Assembly (NCBI GenBank): GCA_016715405.1
Contig: JADKAE010000051.1
Location: 1-64,000, forward strand
Length of the DNA: 64,000 bases
From: Saprospiraceae bacterium
GTDB lineage: Bacteria; Bacteroidota; Bacteroidia; Chitinophagales; Saprospiraceae
Direction: 5' to 3'
Within the stretch, counting starts at the first letter, position 1, and each line of letters starts with the position of its first letter. Position numbers and translations under genes: made by a program. Below are positions 28,362 through 38,863 of this stretch, piece after piece. Below the pieces are notes generated by a model that did no database searches, had not been told where the DNA came from, and saw only the letters and a program-made list of their open reading frames with translations.

Positions 28362-28465
28362 CAAGTTTATGACGCAAGTTTGAGGCTTTTGTCACTTGCC
28401 GGATTCCTGTACAAAACCTGGCAGGCGCCTAAAAAAAGTTTCCAGGTTGAAAAAAATATTTTCAT

Positions 28466-29186
28466 TTATTCCGCTTCGGGATCGGCGGCAGGAGCGGAGG
28501 CCAGGCGTGCTTTGCGCGTGAGCTTCTGATCGTTGTTGCTTTCGTAGATGCAGTAGTTTTCGTATTTCACCGTATCGCGTTCGGCCCAGATATCCTTGCC
28601 GATATCGCACAGTACGATCAATTCCTGGTAGGTTTGTTGCCCTGTTCGATGCGGCGTTCTACGGCAATATCGCGGTCGGCGACTTTGTCCTGCTGAATAT
28701 TGAGCGCATTTTCGAAATCGGTGCAGGCGTCGGTGATCTTTTTGATCACCGTTTCATTAACGCCCATGTCGGCCAGAAAGTCTATCTGCTGGCGCGCTAC
28801 CCGCGCTACCCGCCTGCCGCAAAGAGCAGTTGGGCGTCGGTCATGTCGCCCATTTTGGCCGTGCCGAATTTGCGGTACCGCCCGCTGCGGTTGTTGTATT
28901 TCATGGCCACCCGGGTCATCAGGCTACGTATGGCGCTTTTGAGCCGTTCGGCAGAGGCGTCTTTTTTTTTCGGTGGCCAGCATCTGGTCGCCCCTAATTT
29001 CGTCGTCATCAGGCAATGCCCTGAATTTGTCGCACAAATTTTTGAACCCCGCCAACCGACCAGTATCATAACCGTATTGCTGAAAAAAGACTGGTCGCGC
29101 TGGGCGTATTTGATGCGCTCCATGCACTGTACATACAGATCGGCATCCGGAAAATTGTACAACCTGTGAATGGCTTGCTTTTTCAT
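28466..29186 (-). CDS. Conserved-looking hypothetical protein, frame-broken
   Basis: From ATG 29186: MKKQAIHRLYNFPDADLYVQ, then CMERIKYAQRDQSFF. The frame changes near 29085 (YGYDTGRLAGFKNLCDKFRA, LPDDDEIRGDQMLATEKK), returns near 28965 (SAERLKSAIRSLMTRVAMKY), and changes again near 28800 and 28635 to end IWAERDTVKYENYCIYESNN and ARLASAPAADPEAE at 28466. About 240 residues, soluble and helical. At least four indels. I do not recognise a domain. It may share the leader region with ssrA, which lies downstream on the same strand. Confidence 0.45.
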
Positions 29187-29307
29187 ACGCCTTAGTTATA
29201 TGTATTCGTAACAAAGTTAGTATTATTATTTTCTAAAACAAAAAATGTTGTATCCGGTTTTGTTTTTACTCATTTAAAATAATCTCTTTTTTATTATTGT
29301 AAAATCG

Positions 29308-29443
29308 CCAAGTCTCCCCCTCTCCAAGTCACCCCCTCTCCCCCTCTCCAAGTCACCCCCCTCTCCCCCTCTCCAAGTCACCCCCTCTCCCCCTCGCCAA
29401 GTCTCCCCCTCTCCCCCCGCCCCCTCGCCCTTTCCCCTTTTTA
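29308..29443. repeat. C-rich heptad array upstream of the dcw cluster
   Basis: More than ten copies of ccccctct / ccaagtca units in a strand-asymmetric array. The complementary strand has runs of five or six Gs every 6-8 bases, able in principle to form G-quadruplexes. The same units occur at 45997-46087 and 52110-52140. The rest of 29187-29639 holds the AT-rich leader of mraZ. Confidence 0.7.
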
Positions 29444-29639
29444 CCACACTACAGAAAAACCTTGCCTTTTACGCGTTTTCCCTTGTTTTTCAGGCTTAAT
29501 AGCCCGGTTAGGTTTTTTTGCTATTGGGCAATTATTTCAATATGTCAATACAAAGGTGTTATTATTTCATCAAATTAATGACAAAATAGCTTAAAAATTG
29601 ACTTTGAACGCATTGTGGAAAACTTTTTTATAAAAATAG

Positions 29640-29665
29640 GTGGGAGAAAGTGGTAAAATGTGTCA
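29640..29665 (+). promoter_or_regulatory. MraZ operator (three direct boxes)
   Basis: Three boxes GTGGGA (29640), GTGGTA (29650) and GTGTCA (29660) repeat with an exact 10-bp period, 40 bases before the mraZ start codon. MraZ is known to repress its own operon by binding TGGGN-type direct repeats spaced 10 bp, so autoregulation of the dcw cluster is likely. Confidence 0.65.
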
Positions 29666-29704
29666 AAATAATATACTTTTGAATAATGAAAGGTGTAGTA
29701 TAAC

Positions 29705-30182
29705 ATGGAAAACAGACAACTGCTCGGCGAATATGAGTGCAAGCTGGACCCAAAGGGGGCGCTTGCGACTGCCCAGCGGGCTCATTGCCCGACTGGGAGA
29801 AGCCAAGCAGCAACGCTTCGTTATCAACCGGGGTTTTGAAAAATGTCTGATGTTATATCCCGAAGCAATTTGGCAATCGATTTCCCTGGAAGTCAATCAG
29901 CTGAATATTTACAATAAGAAAAACCGCGACTTTGTACGCTACTTTTACCGGGGCGCACAAGAACTGGAAATGGACGGCGCCGATCGCATCCTAATCCCCA
30001 AGCGGTTGCTCGAATACGCAGGAATCGACAAAGACATTATTTTGTCGGCTTACAACGGCCGTATCGAAATATGGTCGCAGGAAGAATACGATCGCTTACT
30101 GGCTGAAGAACCCAGCGATTTCTCAGACCTGGCCGAAGATGTACTTGGCAAATTGGATAACCCACCCCATCTACCCCTCTAA
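29705..30182 (+). CDS. mraZ: Transcriptional regulator MraZ, one frame break
   Basis: DNA-binding regulator of the division and cell-wall cluster; a ring of subunits, each with two SpoVT/AbrB-like halves. The start is ATG 29705 (MENRQLLGEYECKLDPKG). The frame is broken in the G5 run at 29755-29759; removing one G gives RLRLPSGLIARLGEAKQQ and the rest to 30182. The two DPKGR/DGADR-type motifs are visible (LDPKG-RLRLP and MDGADRILIPKRL), as expected for the two half-sites. About 158 residues, normal length. First gene of the operon, two bases before rsmH. Confidence 0.88.
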
Positions 30183-30184
30183 CG

Positions 30185-31099
30185 ATGGCTTACCACGTAC
30201 CCGTCCTGGCCAGGGAAAGTATCGAAGCGCTCCGTATCCATCCCGACGGCATTTATGTCGATGCTACTTTCGGAGGCGGCGGGCACGCAGCCCTCATCCT
30301 CCAACACCTCGGCGACAAAGGTCGCCTCTTGGGTTTTGACCAGGACGAAGACGCACAGGCCAATGTGCCCAACGACCCGCGCCTGACTTTTATACCGCAC
30401 AATTTTCGCAACCTCCAGCAATGGCTGCGCGTGTACGGTATCGCTCAGGTAGACGGCGTGCTGGCCGACCTCGGCGTTTCATCGCATCAGTTCGACGAGG
30501 GCGAACGCGGCTTTTCTTACCGCTTCGACGCCCAACTCGATATGCGCATGAACCGCCAGTCGACAATCACCGCCGCCGACGTGCTGAATAACTATTCCGC
30601 CGATGAACTCCAACGCGTGTTCGGCGAATGGGGCGAAGTGCGCAACGCCAAAACACTGGCCGCCGCTATCGTGCATACCCGCAATAATCAACGACTACGC
30701 ACGGTCGGCGATTTGCTGGCAGTAGCAGAACCCCTCGCCCGCGGCGAACGCATCCGCTACCTGTCGCAGGTATTCCAGGCGCTGCGCATTGCCGTAAACG
30801 ACGAAATGGGCGCCCTCGAGGAGTTTCTCCAACAGGCCACCGCAGCGCTCAAACCCGGCGGCAGACTGGTAGTGATTAGCTACCACTCGCTCGAAGACAG
30901 ACTGGTTAAACATTTTTTAAAAGCAGGCAATGCAGAAGGCGTACCCAGTAAGGACTTCTTCGGGCATATTTCACGCCCATTTGAGCTGACACATAAAAAA
31001 CCCATGCTGCCGTCCGACAATGAGATTCGCCAAAATCCACGCGCCAGAAGCGCCAAATTGAGAACCGGCGAACGTACAAACGAACTCATAAACCCATAA
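30185..31099 (+). CDS. rsmH: 16S rRNA (cytosine-1402-N4)-methyltransferase
   Basis: SAM-dependent methyltransferase acting on C1402 in the P-site of 16S rRNA (MraW). 304 residues, intact. Starts MAYHVPVLARESIEAL; SAM-binding YVDATFGGGGHAALI, then LADLGVSSHQFDEGERGFSY, and the conserved VISYHSLEDRLVKHFLK near residue 235. The C-terminus has ARSAKLRTGERT. Second gene of the dcw operon, 15 bases before ftsL. Confidence 0.95.
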   Translation: MAYHVPVLARESIEALRIHPDGIYVDATFGGGGHAALILQHLGDKGRLLGFDQDEDAQANVPNDPRLTFIPHNFRNLQQWLRVYGIAQVDGVLADLGVSSHQFDEGERGFSYRFDAQLDMRMNRQSTITAADVLNNYSADELQRVFGEWGEVRNAKTLAAAIVHTRNNQRLRTVGDLLAVAEPLARGERIRYLSQVFQALRIAVNDEMGALEEFLQQATAALKPGGRLVVISYHSLEDRLVKHFLKAGNAEGVPSKDFFGHISRPFELTHKKPMLPSDNEIRQNPRARSAKLRTGERTNELINP

Positions 31100-31114
31100 A
31101 CCTTATAAAAGAAA

Positions 31115-31427
31115 ATGGCAAAAAAAGGATTGACATGGAATAATCTGGGTTTTCTGGCCTCCGACCTCATCCTGAGTAACCTGGCTTTTATTGCATTCCT
31201 TGGATTGCTGGCTACCATCTATATCGCCAACGCACACTACGCCGAACGCAATGTGCGCAACGTACAGATGCTGCAAAGAAATTAAAGACCTGCGCTGGGA
31301 GTTTATGTCCCTGCAGTCCGAAAATATGTTCAACAGCATGCAGTCTATCGTGGCCGATAGGGTGAAAGACGAAGGACTTCGCATGTTTCGCAGTAAACCC
31401 AATAAAATCGTAGTGGAAAAAGAATAA
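31115..31427 (+). CDS. ftsL: FtsL-like cell-division protein, frameshifted
   Basis: A small bitopic membrane protein between rsmH and the PBP gene, the fixed place of ftsL. From ATG 31115: a short cytoplasmic stretch, a membrane helix (NLAFIAFLGLLATIYIANA), then a coiled coil. The frame breaks near 31275 (gctgcaaagaaatt) and continues KEIKDLRWEFMSLQSENMFN and MQSIVADRVKDEGLRMF to 31427. About 104 residues. FtsL works with FtsB and FtsQ to activate FtsWI. Identification rests on position and topology, since sequence is poorly conserved. Confidence 0.75.
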
Positions 31428-31438
31428 TTGCCGTTAGC

Positions 31439-33563
31439 ATGGATGTTAAAAACGAAGTTTTATACCGGGTGTATTTCCTGCTTTTCGGAATGGTGATTCC
31501 GGCGGCTATTATAGTGATTTACCGAACGATTGATATTGCTGTTATCGATGGAGAACGCTGGCGTGCCGAAGGTCAAAACAGCTACGTGCGCGAACGCGAT
31601 ATTGAAGCGGAACGCGGCAACATCCTGGCCACCGACGGCAGCCTGTTGGCGACTTCCGTACCGTTCTTTGACATATATTTTGACCCTTATGCCGCTTCGG
31701 AGGAAGATTTTCAAAAAAATGTAGACTCCCTGGCGTATTGCATGGCTACTTATGTCGATCGCTCGTTCACCGTGGGCGGTATGCGCCAGTTTTTAACTGA
31801 ATTGCGCGATACGAATATCAACCGCAACCGCCATATCCTGATTAAAAAACAAGCCACTTATACCGAGAAAAAACGGATCGAACAATTCCCGCTTTTAAAT
31901 TTACGAAGCGAACGCAAACGCCCCTTCGGGTTGCTGGCCCGGCGCACCGTCGGCTATGTGCGCACCGATGCCCAACCCATCGGATTGGAAGGCTATTACG
32001 ACGATGTGCTCGGCGGTCAACCCGGCAAGGAGTTTATGGTGTGCGTAGATCGAAAACACGATTTATGGATTCCCACCGAAGACCTCACCTCGATTGAACC
32101 CAAAAGTGGCGACGATATCGTCACCACTATCGATGTCAATATCCAGGATATTACCGAAAATGCCCTCTTGCGCGCCCTTCAATACCACAATGCCGACTGG
32201 GGCACCGCGGTGGTGATGGAAGTAAAAACGGGCGCTATTCGCGCTATCGCCAACCTGGGGAAAAATGAAGAGGGTTGGTTCGAAACCTACAATTACGCAG
32301 TAGGTTACGCCACCGAGCCCGGTTCTACTTTCAAACTGGCCTCCATGATGGCGTTGTTGGAAGACAACATGATAAACCTGGAAGATTCGGTCTCTATTGA
32401 ACACGGCGTTACACAGTACTATGAGGATGTGCTGGAAGACTCTTCGCCTGAAAGCAAAGAACTTGATACAATTACGGTCCGCAGAGCTTTCGAAATGTCT
32501 TCTAACGTAGGCGTTTCTAAAATGGTGACCCAAGCCTACGGCGAACGCAACGCCCTCAACAATAATGAAGGCGCCGCCAGGTATATCGCACATATGAAGG
32601 CGTTCAACCTGCATTTACCCACAGGTATCGATATAGAAGGAGAAGCTTCACCTTATATCAAAGAAGCATTCAGCGAAAAGACTCCTGGAGCGGCACTACG
32701 CTTCCCTGGATGTCGATAGGTTACGAATCCCGTATCACGCCCTTGCAACTGCTCACGTTTTATAATGCAGTGGCCAACAACGGCGAGATGATGAAACCTA
32801 TGCTGGTAGAAGAGATCAGGCGTTTTGGACACACCCAGCAGGCGTTTAAGCCTACCGTGATCAAGCGCCGCATAGCTTCTAAACGCACGATACAAAAAGC
32901 CAAAGAGCTGCTGGAAGGCGTTGTGACACGCGGTACGGCCTATAAATTGGCTACCGATCAATACCGGTTTGCCGGCAAAACGGGCACCGCTCAGCTCAAT
33001 TACCGGCGTCGCAAAGGCGGCGCCAATACGATAGGGGGGTATCAGGCTTCTTTTGTGGGTTATTTCCCGGCAGAAGCGCCGATGTACTCTTGCATAGTCA
33101 TGATTAATCGCCCGCGCCAGCACGGAATTTATGGCAGCGACGTGGCAGGACCCGTATTCCGCGAAATTGCCGATAAGTGCTATTATTCGATTATCGAATT
33201 GCACGACCCCTCAACAATGGGCCCCGCCCCGTGTTGGCCGGCGCTAACCTGCCGGGCGGTCATGCGGGCAATTCAAAGGAATTGCTGAGCGTACTTAATT
33301 TCCTGGAACTGCCCTATTTCGGCAGTGCCGACGGGGAAATGGCCGTGGTCATGGCGCAATCCGACAGTCTGATTATTGATAATAGAAGATTACCCGAAGA
33401 CAAAGTACCCAGCGTGATAGGCATGGGACTGAGAGACGCCCTCTACGCCCTCGAAAACCGTGGACTGCGCGTCCGCATCAGCGGGGTAGGCAAGGTCGTC
33501 ACCCAGTCTATTATGCCCGGCACAAGAGCCAGAGGGCAAACGGTCTCTATCAGGCTGAATTGA
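31439..33563 (+). CDS. ftsI: Penicillin-binding protein, septal transpeptidase (FtsI) with PASTA domain; two frame breaks
   Basis: Crosslinks septal peptidoglycan with FtsW. Signal-anchor helix near residues 10-30 (LLFGMVIPAAIIVIYRT), a pedestal domain (RDIEAERGNILATDGSLLAT), then the transpeptidase: SxxK in EPGSTFKLASMM, SxN in MSSNVGVSK, KTG in FAGKTGTAQLN. One base is missing near 32685 (joining AFSEK to DSWSGTTLPWMSIG) and another shift is near 33207. The C-terminus has one PASTA domain (KVPSVIGMGLRDALYALENR). About 708 residues, as usual for Bacteroidota. Being essential, it is most likely intact in the cell. Confidence 0.9.
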
Positions 33564-33597
33564 GAAGAGTTACACCATAAGTAGCACAGCAGGACAC

Positions 33598-35067
33598 ATG
33601 CTTTTACAGGCAATCATTCAAAACCTTTCGCTAAAAGAAGCGAAAGGAGACCTGAACAGGGAAATTAGTCGAATTGATTTTGATTCCCGTCAAGTCCTTG
33701 AAAATAGCGCTTTGTAGCAGTTCGGGGTACCCATGTGGACGGCCATGCCTTTATCGAAAAGGCGGTCGGACAGGGCGCCGTGGCCGTCATTGCCGAAGAG
33801 CTTCCCGCCGTGTTAAACCCGGAGGTGACGTATATTCAGGTAAGTGACAGCGCTTCGGCTTTGGCACATATGGCCGCCAACTGGTACGGTTTTCCTTCCA
33901 GGCGATTACGCCTGGTGGGCGTTACCGGCACCAACGGCAAAACAACGACCGCCACGCTGCTTTACGAGTTGTTCCGGTCGCTGGGGTATAAAGCAGGCTT
34001 GCTGTCGACTATTGAAAATAAAATAGGCGATACGGTGGTGCCCGCTACCCATACCACGCCCGACGCACTAAGTATTAATAGTCTGCTGGCCGATATGGCC
34101 GATGCGGGTTGCGACTTCGCCTTTATGGAGGTGAGTTCACACGCCGCCGACCAGCGGCGTATTGACGCACTCGACTTTGCCGGCGCCATTTTTACTAACA
34201 TTACGCATGATCATTTAGATTATCACAAGACGTTTCAGGCCTATATAACGGCCAAAAAGGTTCTTTGACATATTGCCCAGGACGGCATTTGCACTGATCA
34301 ATATCGATGACAAACGAGGAGATGTGATGGTGCAGAATACCGCTGCCAATGTTTATCGCTATAGCCTGCACGCTATGGCTGATTTTAGAGCCAGAGTGCT
34401 CGACAATGGCATCGGCGGACTGCACCTCAGTATTAACGGTCAACAAGTTCACGCCCGTCTGATTGGGGAATTTAATGCCTACAACCTGCTGGCGGTGTAT
34501 GCCGCCGCTACCTTGTTGGGCCAGGATAGCACCGAAACCCTGGTAGCGCTCAGTCAACTGCGCGCCGCCGAAGGCCGCTTCGACTACCTGATCGACCCCG
34601 GCAGCAATATCTCTGCTATCGTCGATTACGCCCATACGCCCGATGCGCTCGAAAAAGTGCTGGATACTATCAGCCGGCTGCGCAAAGGCAAAGCGAGGAT
34701 CATTACGGTGGTAGGATGCGGCGGCGATCGCGACCGCGCCAAGCGGCCCGAAATGGCCAAGGTGGCCTGCCGGCTCAGCGATCAGGTTATTCTGACCTCC
34801 GACAATCCGAGAACGGAACCGCCGGAGCAGATCCTGGCCGATATGCAAGCCGGTATTCCTGCCGATGCCATCCGCAAAACACTGACATTGGTGGACCGGC
34901 GTACCGCTATCCAAACGGCCTGCAGAATGGCTGTAAATGGGGATATCATTTTGGTGGCCGGCAAAGGCCACGAAAAATACCAGGAGATTAACGGCGTGAA
35001 ATACCCATTCGACGACAAAGAGATGTTGAAAAACGAACTATTGGCAGATCCTTCTCAACCCGGTTGA
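33598..35067 (+). CDS. murE: UDP-MurNAc-L-Ala-D-Glu:meso-diaminopimelate ligase; two frame breaks
   Basis: Adds the third residue of the peptidoglycan stem peptide; cytoplasmic. The start is ATG 33598 (MLLQAIIQNLSLKEAKGDLN). Two Ts appear missing at 33711-33716, restoring NSALFVAVRGTHVDGHAFIE. A second shift near 34262 joins AYITAKK to FFDILPRTAFALINIDD. Landmarks: ATP-binding VTGTNGKTTTATLL, EVSSHAADQRR, and DNPRTEPP, whose DNPR motif marks ligases using meso-DAP rather than lysine. About 489 residues. It overlaps no neighbour; 35 bases follow ftsI. Confidence 0.92.
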
Positions 35068-35100
35068 TTTGCTATATTTAGCGCTCTAAAAAGCACGATT

Positions 35101-36369
35101 ATGCTGATTGAACTTATAGAATGGCTCAATTCAATTTTCGGAAAAATACCGGGTTCGGGTTTGTTCCAGTATGTCACGTTTCGGGCAGGCGTCGCTACGA
35201 TTCTCTCCCTTATCATTTCTATGCTTTTCGGGGGGCGTATCATTAATTATATGCGCCGCCTGCAAATCGGAGAAAACGTGCACGACCTCGGCCTGCACGG
35301 CCAAAAGCAGAAAGAAGGTACCCCCACGATGGGTGGAGTAATCATCATCATGGCTATCCTGATCCCCTGCATGCTCATGGCCCGCCTCGACAACGTGTAT
35401 ATCATCCTGATGGTGATCAGCACGACCTGGATGGGACTCATCGGGTTTATCGACGACTATATCAAAGTGTTCCGCCAGAATAAAGCGGGCCTCAGCGGTA
35501 AGTTTAAGATAATGGGACAAGTAGTGCTAGGCGTGATTATTAGCGTGACGATGCTGCTCAGCGACCAGGTGGTGGTACGCATGAATGTAAAAGAAGCCAA
35601 GGCGTTGGAAATCGACCAGTTTCAGGTAGGCGATACGCGCGTGATCAACTCACTGGAAGGAAAACCCGAAATGAAAGGAGACTACAAGACTAATCTAACC
35701 AATATTCCTTTCATCAAAGGGAATCACCTCGACTACGCCTGGCTGATACCCGGCGTTGACAAGCCTACTTCCCACAAATGGGTGTGGCTGCTGTTTATCC
35801 CGCTGGTGGTTTTTATTGTGACCGCCGTGTCGAATGCAGCCAACCTCACCGACGGGCTCGACGGACTGGCTACCGGAGTATCGGGGATTATCGGACTTAC
35901 TTTGGGGATTTTTGCCTACGTATCGGGCAACGCCATCGCAGCCAATTATCTCAACATCCTGCACTTACCCGGTACCGCTGAACTGGTGATTTTTGCCGCT
36001 TGTTTTTTAGGGGCCTGTTTAGGGTTTTTATGGTATAATTCTTTCCCTGCTCAAATTTTTATGGGCGATACAGGCAGTCTTACCCTTGGCGGTATAATTG
36101 CCGCTATGGCCATCTTGCTGAGAAAAGAATTGCTCATACCGGTACTCTGCGGGATTTTCCTGATAGAAAACCTCTCGGTAGTATTGCAGGTAGCTTATTT
36201 TAAATACACCAAACACAAATACGGAGAAGGACGCCGCATCTTTCTGATGTCGCCCCTTCACCACCACTATCAGAAACAAGGTATGGCAGAAACAAAAATC
36301 GTAACGCGATTCTGGATTGTGGGGATTTTGCTGGCAGTGATTACGATTATTACCCTGAAAATCAGATAA
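35101..36369 (+). CDS. mraY: Phospho-MurNAc-pentapeptide translocase
   Basis: Makes lipid I from UDP-MurNAc-pentapeptide and undecaprenyl phosphate in the inner membrane. 422 residues, intact, about ten membrane helices. Catalytic landmarks: GFIDDYIKVF near residue 117, NAANLTDGLDGLATG near 250, and the cytoplasmic MSPLHHHYQKQG near 385. It carries the longer insertion between helices (about residues 160-205, EAKALEIDQFQVGDTRVINS) seen in Bacteroidota, which explains its length over the ~360 residues of other phyla. Confidence 0.96.
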   Translation: MLIELIEWLNSIFGKIPGSGLFQYVTFRAGVATILSLIISMLFGGRIINYMRRLQIGENVHDLGLHGQKQKEGTPTMGGVIIIMAILIPCMLMARLDNVYIILMVISTTWMGLIGFIDDYIKVFRQNKAGLSGKFKIMGQVVLGVIISVTMLLSDQVVVRMNVKEAKALEIDQFQVGDTRVINSLEGKPEMKGDYKTNLTNIPFIKGNHLDYAWLIPGVDKPTSHKWVWLLFIPLVVFIVTAVSNAANLTDGLDGLATGVSGIIGLTLGIFAYVSGNAIAANYLNILHLPGTAELVIFAACFLGACLGFLWYNSFPAQIFMGDTGSLTLGGIIAAMAILLRKELLIPVLCGIFLIENLSVVLQVAYFKYTKHKYGEGRRIFLMSPLHHHYQKQGMAETKIVTRFWIVGILLAVITIITLKIR

Positions 36370-36379
36370 AAAGTTAGGC

Positions 36380-37688
36380 ATGAAAGTAGTCATTCTCGGA
36401 GCGGCGGAAAGTGGAGTAGGAGCAGCCATCCTGGCGCAACAACTGGGTTATGACCTGTTTGTGTCTGACAAAGGTCAGATCAAAGACAACTATAAACGTG
36501 AATTGGAGGCGAGGGCTATTCCCCTGAAGAAGGACAACACACCTGGGAGAAAATGGCCGACGCCGATGAAGTGGTAAAAGTCCCGGCATACCAGATAAAG
36601 CGCCGCTGGTAAAAGAATTTGCAGCGCTCGGCATACCGGTGATCTCTGAAATCGAGTTCGCCGCCCGATATACCAGGGCAAATGTCCTGGCTATCACGGG
36701 CAGCAACGGCAAAACGACGACCACGATGCTCACCTATCACCTGGCAAAAACAGGCGGTATAGACGCCGTTATGGCAGGCAATGTAGGGCTTAGTTTCGCC
36801 GCTTGCGTAGCCGACAGCCACCAACCCGATTGGTATGTGCTGGAGGTGAGCAGCTTTCAACTCGACGGCATCCGTACTTTTCGCCCCAAAGGTGGCCATG
36901 TTGCTGAATATTACAGCCGACCACCTCGACAGGTACGAATACCAGTTGGAAAACTACGTGCGGTCAAAGTTCCGCATCGCGATGAATCAGCAAGCCGGCG
37001 ACATCTTTCTCTACAACAGCGACGATGCCAATACGGTAGCATTTTTGAAAAGTAACAGCTTTGCGGTGGAACCCGAAGCGCTGCACCAGGGTTTGATCGA
37101 TGGAAAAACGCTTAGCGTCGGCCACCATCGTTTCGACCTCGGCAGCACCCAGTCGAAAGGCATCCACAACGCCATGAATGCGTTGTTTGCTATCAAAGGG
37201 CCCTCGAAATGGGGATAGCGCCCGAGTTGATCCAGCATGGATTGAATACGTTTGTGCCCGTGCCGCACCGCCTCGAAAAAGTGGCGGAAATCGACGGCGT
37301 GGAATACATCAACGATAGCAAGGCCACCAACGTAGACTCGGTCTACTACGCCTTGCAGGCCATGGAAAAGCCCGTGGTCTGGATTGTAGGAGGGCAGGAT
37401 AAAGGCAACGACTATGCCCCACTGCTGCCGTTTGTGAAAGAAAAGGTAAAAGCTGTCGTCTGCCTGGGCGTCGATAATAGCAAGTTGTTCCATGCTTTTA
37501 ACGAGTTGGTCAACGGGTCTATCGTCGATACACAAAGCATGGCCGAAGCCGTCGAAGCCTCGCGCGATTTAGCCGCCAGGGGCGACGTAGTGCTGCTGTC
37601 GCCGGCCTGCGCCAGTTTTGACCTTTTTAAAAATTACGAAGACAGAGGCGACCAGTTCAGAAACGAAGTAAACAATTTGATACAGTAA
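36380..37688 (+). CDS. murD: UDP-MurNAc-L-alanine:D-glutamate ligase; four frame breaks
   Basis: Adds D-glutamate to UDP-MurNAc-L-Ala. Starts MKVVILGAAESGVGAAILAQ. Shifts near 36530, 36585, 36890 and 37205 break the frame. Pieces in order are VSDKGQIKDNYK, a VVKSPGIPDKAPLVKEF-type stretch, the P-loop LAITGSNGKTTTTMLTYHL, LEVSSFQLDGIRTFRPK, then MLLNITADHLDRYEYQLENY, KGIHNAMNALFAIKG, and the C-terminal VEYINDSKATNVDSVYYALQ and LLSPACASFDLFKNYEDRGD. All family motifs are present, so the gene is almost certainly whole in the cell and this is the most error-dense part of the cluster. About 436 residues. Confidence 0.9.
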
Positions 37689-37692
37689 GATT

Positions 37693-38850
37693 ATGTCCAC
37701 ATTTGCTGCACGAATTTATTCCGAACTTAGAGGAGACCGTACCATTTGGGCGATTATCGCCGTGATGGCTATCTTCTCTTTGTTGGCGGTGTACAGCTCT
37801 ACCGGTATGCTGGCGTACCGGGAGCGCGGCGGCAATACCGAGGCATTCCTGTTAAAACACGGACTGGTATTGATGGTGGGACTGTTTCTCACTTACGTGG
37901 CCCATCTCCTGCACTATATGCGCTATTCGCGCTGGGCGCCTGCGCTTATTACTATCGCTGTGCCCCTGTTGATTTATACGGTCGCTTTCGGACCCAATAT
38001 TAACGAGGCCAGGCGCTGGATTTTGTTGCCTTTTGTGGGGCTCACGATCCAAACCTCCGATTTTGCCAAGCTGGCGCTTATTATTTATGTGGCGCGGGCT
38101 ATTTCTACCAAGCAGGAGTATATCAAAGATTTTAACAGCGCCTTTTTGCCCATTATAGTGCCCGTGCTGCTGATTTGCGGGTTGATAGCCCTCAGCGCCT
38201 TATCTACGGCCGGCGTGTTGTTTGCCGCTTGCCTGGGTATGATGTTTGTGGGCAGGGTGGCCCTTAAGTATATTGTTTTGCTGATTATGCTGGGGGTAGT
38301 GGTGTTTGCCGTGTTGTTCTTGATGGGGAGTTTTTTCCCCGACTTTATCCGATCAACCACGTGGACATCCCGAATACAAGAGTTTTTGGCCAACCCCGAC
38401 GGCGTATACCAGGTACAACAGGCCAAAATAGCCATAGCTAACGGAGGCTGGTTGGGTGAAGGCCCCGGTAATAGTATCCAGCGCAATTTTTTGCCCTCTT
38501 CCTACTCCGATTTTATCTATGCCATCATTTGTGAAGAGTATGGCGTGCTGGGAGGAGCTTTGCTGATTTCGCTGTATACCCTGTTGTTTTTCAGGGTAAC
38601 GCGCCTGGTGACGAAAAGTCCGAAAGCTTTTGGCGCCATGCTGGCCATGGGTTTAAGTATACTACTTGTGTTGCAGGCATTTATCAATATAGCAGTGGCG
38701 GTGCACCTGGTGCCCGTCACGGGTATTACGCTGCCCTTTATCAGCATGGGCGGTACGTCGATCATTTTCACTTGTATCTCGCTGGGCATTATTCTCAGCG
38801 TGAGCAAGTATATTGAAACGGTGGCCCCCGTACCGGTAGAAGAAGAATAA
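37693..38850 (+). CDS. ftsW: Lipid II polymerase, SEDS protein FtsW
   Basis: Septal peptidoglycan glycosyltransferase partner of FtsI. 385 residues, intact, with about nine or ten membrane helices. Landmarks: EARRWILLPFVGLTIQTSDF (periplasmic loop, SEDS signature), the GEGPGNSIQRNFLPSSYSDF region with its conserved acidic neighbour EEYGVLG, and PVTGITLPFISMGGTSII near the C-terminus. The stop TAA shares its last A with an ATG (TAATG), a possible start for murG. Confidence 0.95.
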   Translation: MSTFAARIYSELRGDRTIWAIIAVMAIFSLLAVYSSTGMLAYRERGGNTEAFLLKHGLVLMVGLFLTYVAHLLHYMRYSRWAPALITIAVPLLIYTVAFGPNINEARRWILLPFVGLTIQTSDFAKLALIIYVARAISTKQEYIKDFNSAFLPIIVPVLLICGLIALSALSTAGVLFAACLGMMFVGRVALKYIVLLIMLGVVVFAVLFLMGSFFPDFIRSTTWTSRIQEFLANPDGVYQVQQAKIAIANGGWLGEGPGNSIQRNFLPSSYSDFIYAIICEEYGVLGGALLISLYTLLFFRVTRLVTKSPKAFGAMLAMGLSILLVLQAFINIAVAVHLVPVTGITLPFISMGGTSIIFTCISLGIILSVSKYIETVAPVPVEEE

Positions 38851-38863
38851 TGCAGATTGTATT

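Noticed and set aside
29308..29443. Regular C-rich repeat that could be taken for a CRISPR array
   Set aside because: Units are 7-14 bp without unique spacers of constant length, and no cas gene is near.
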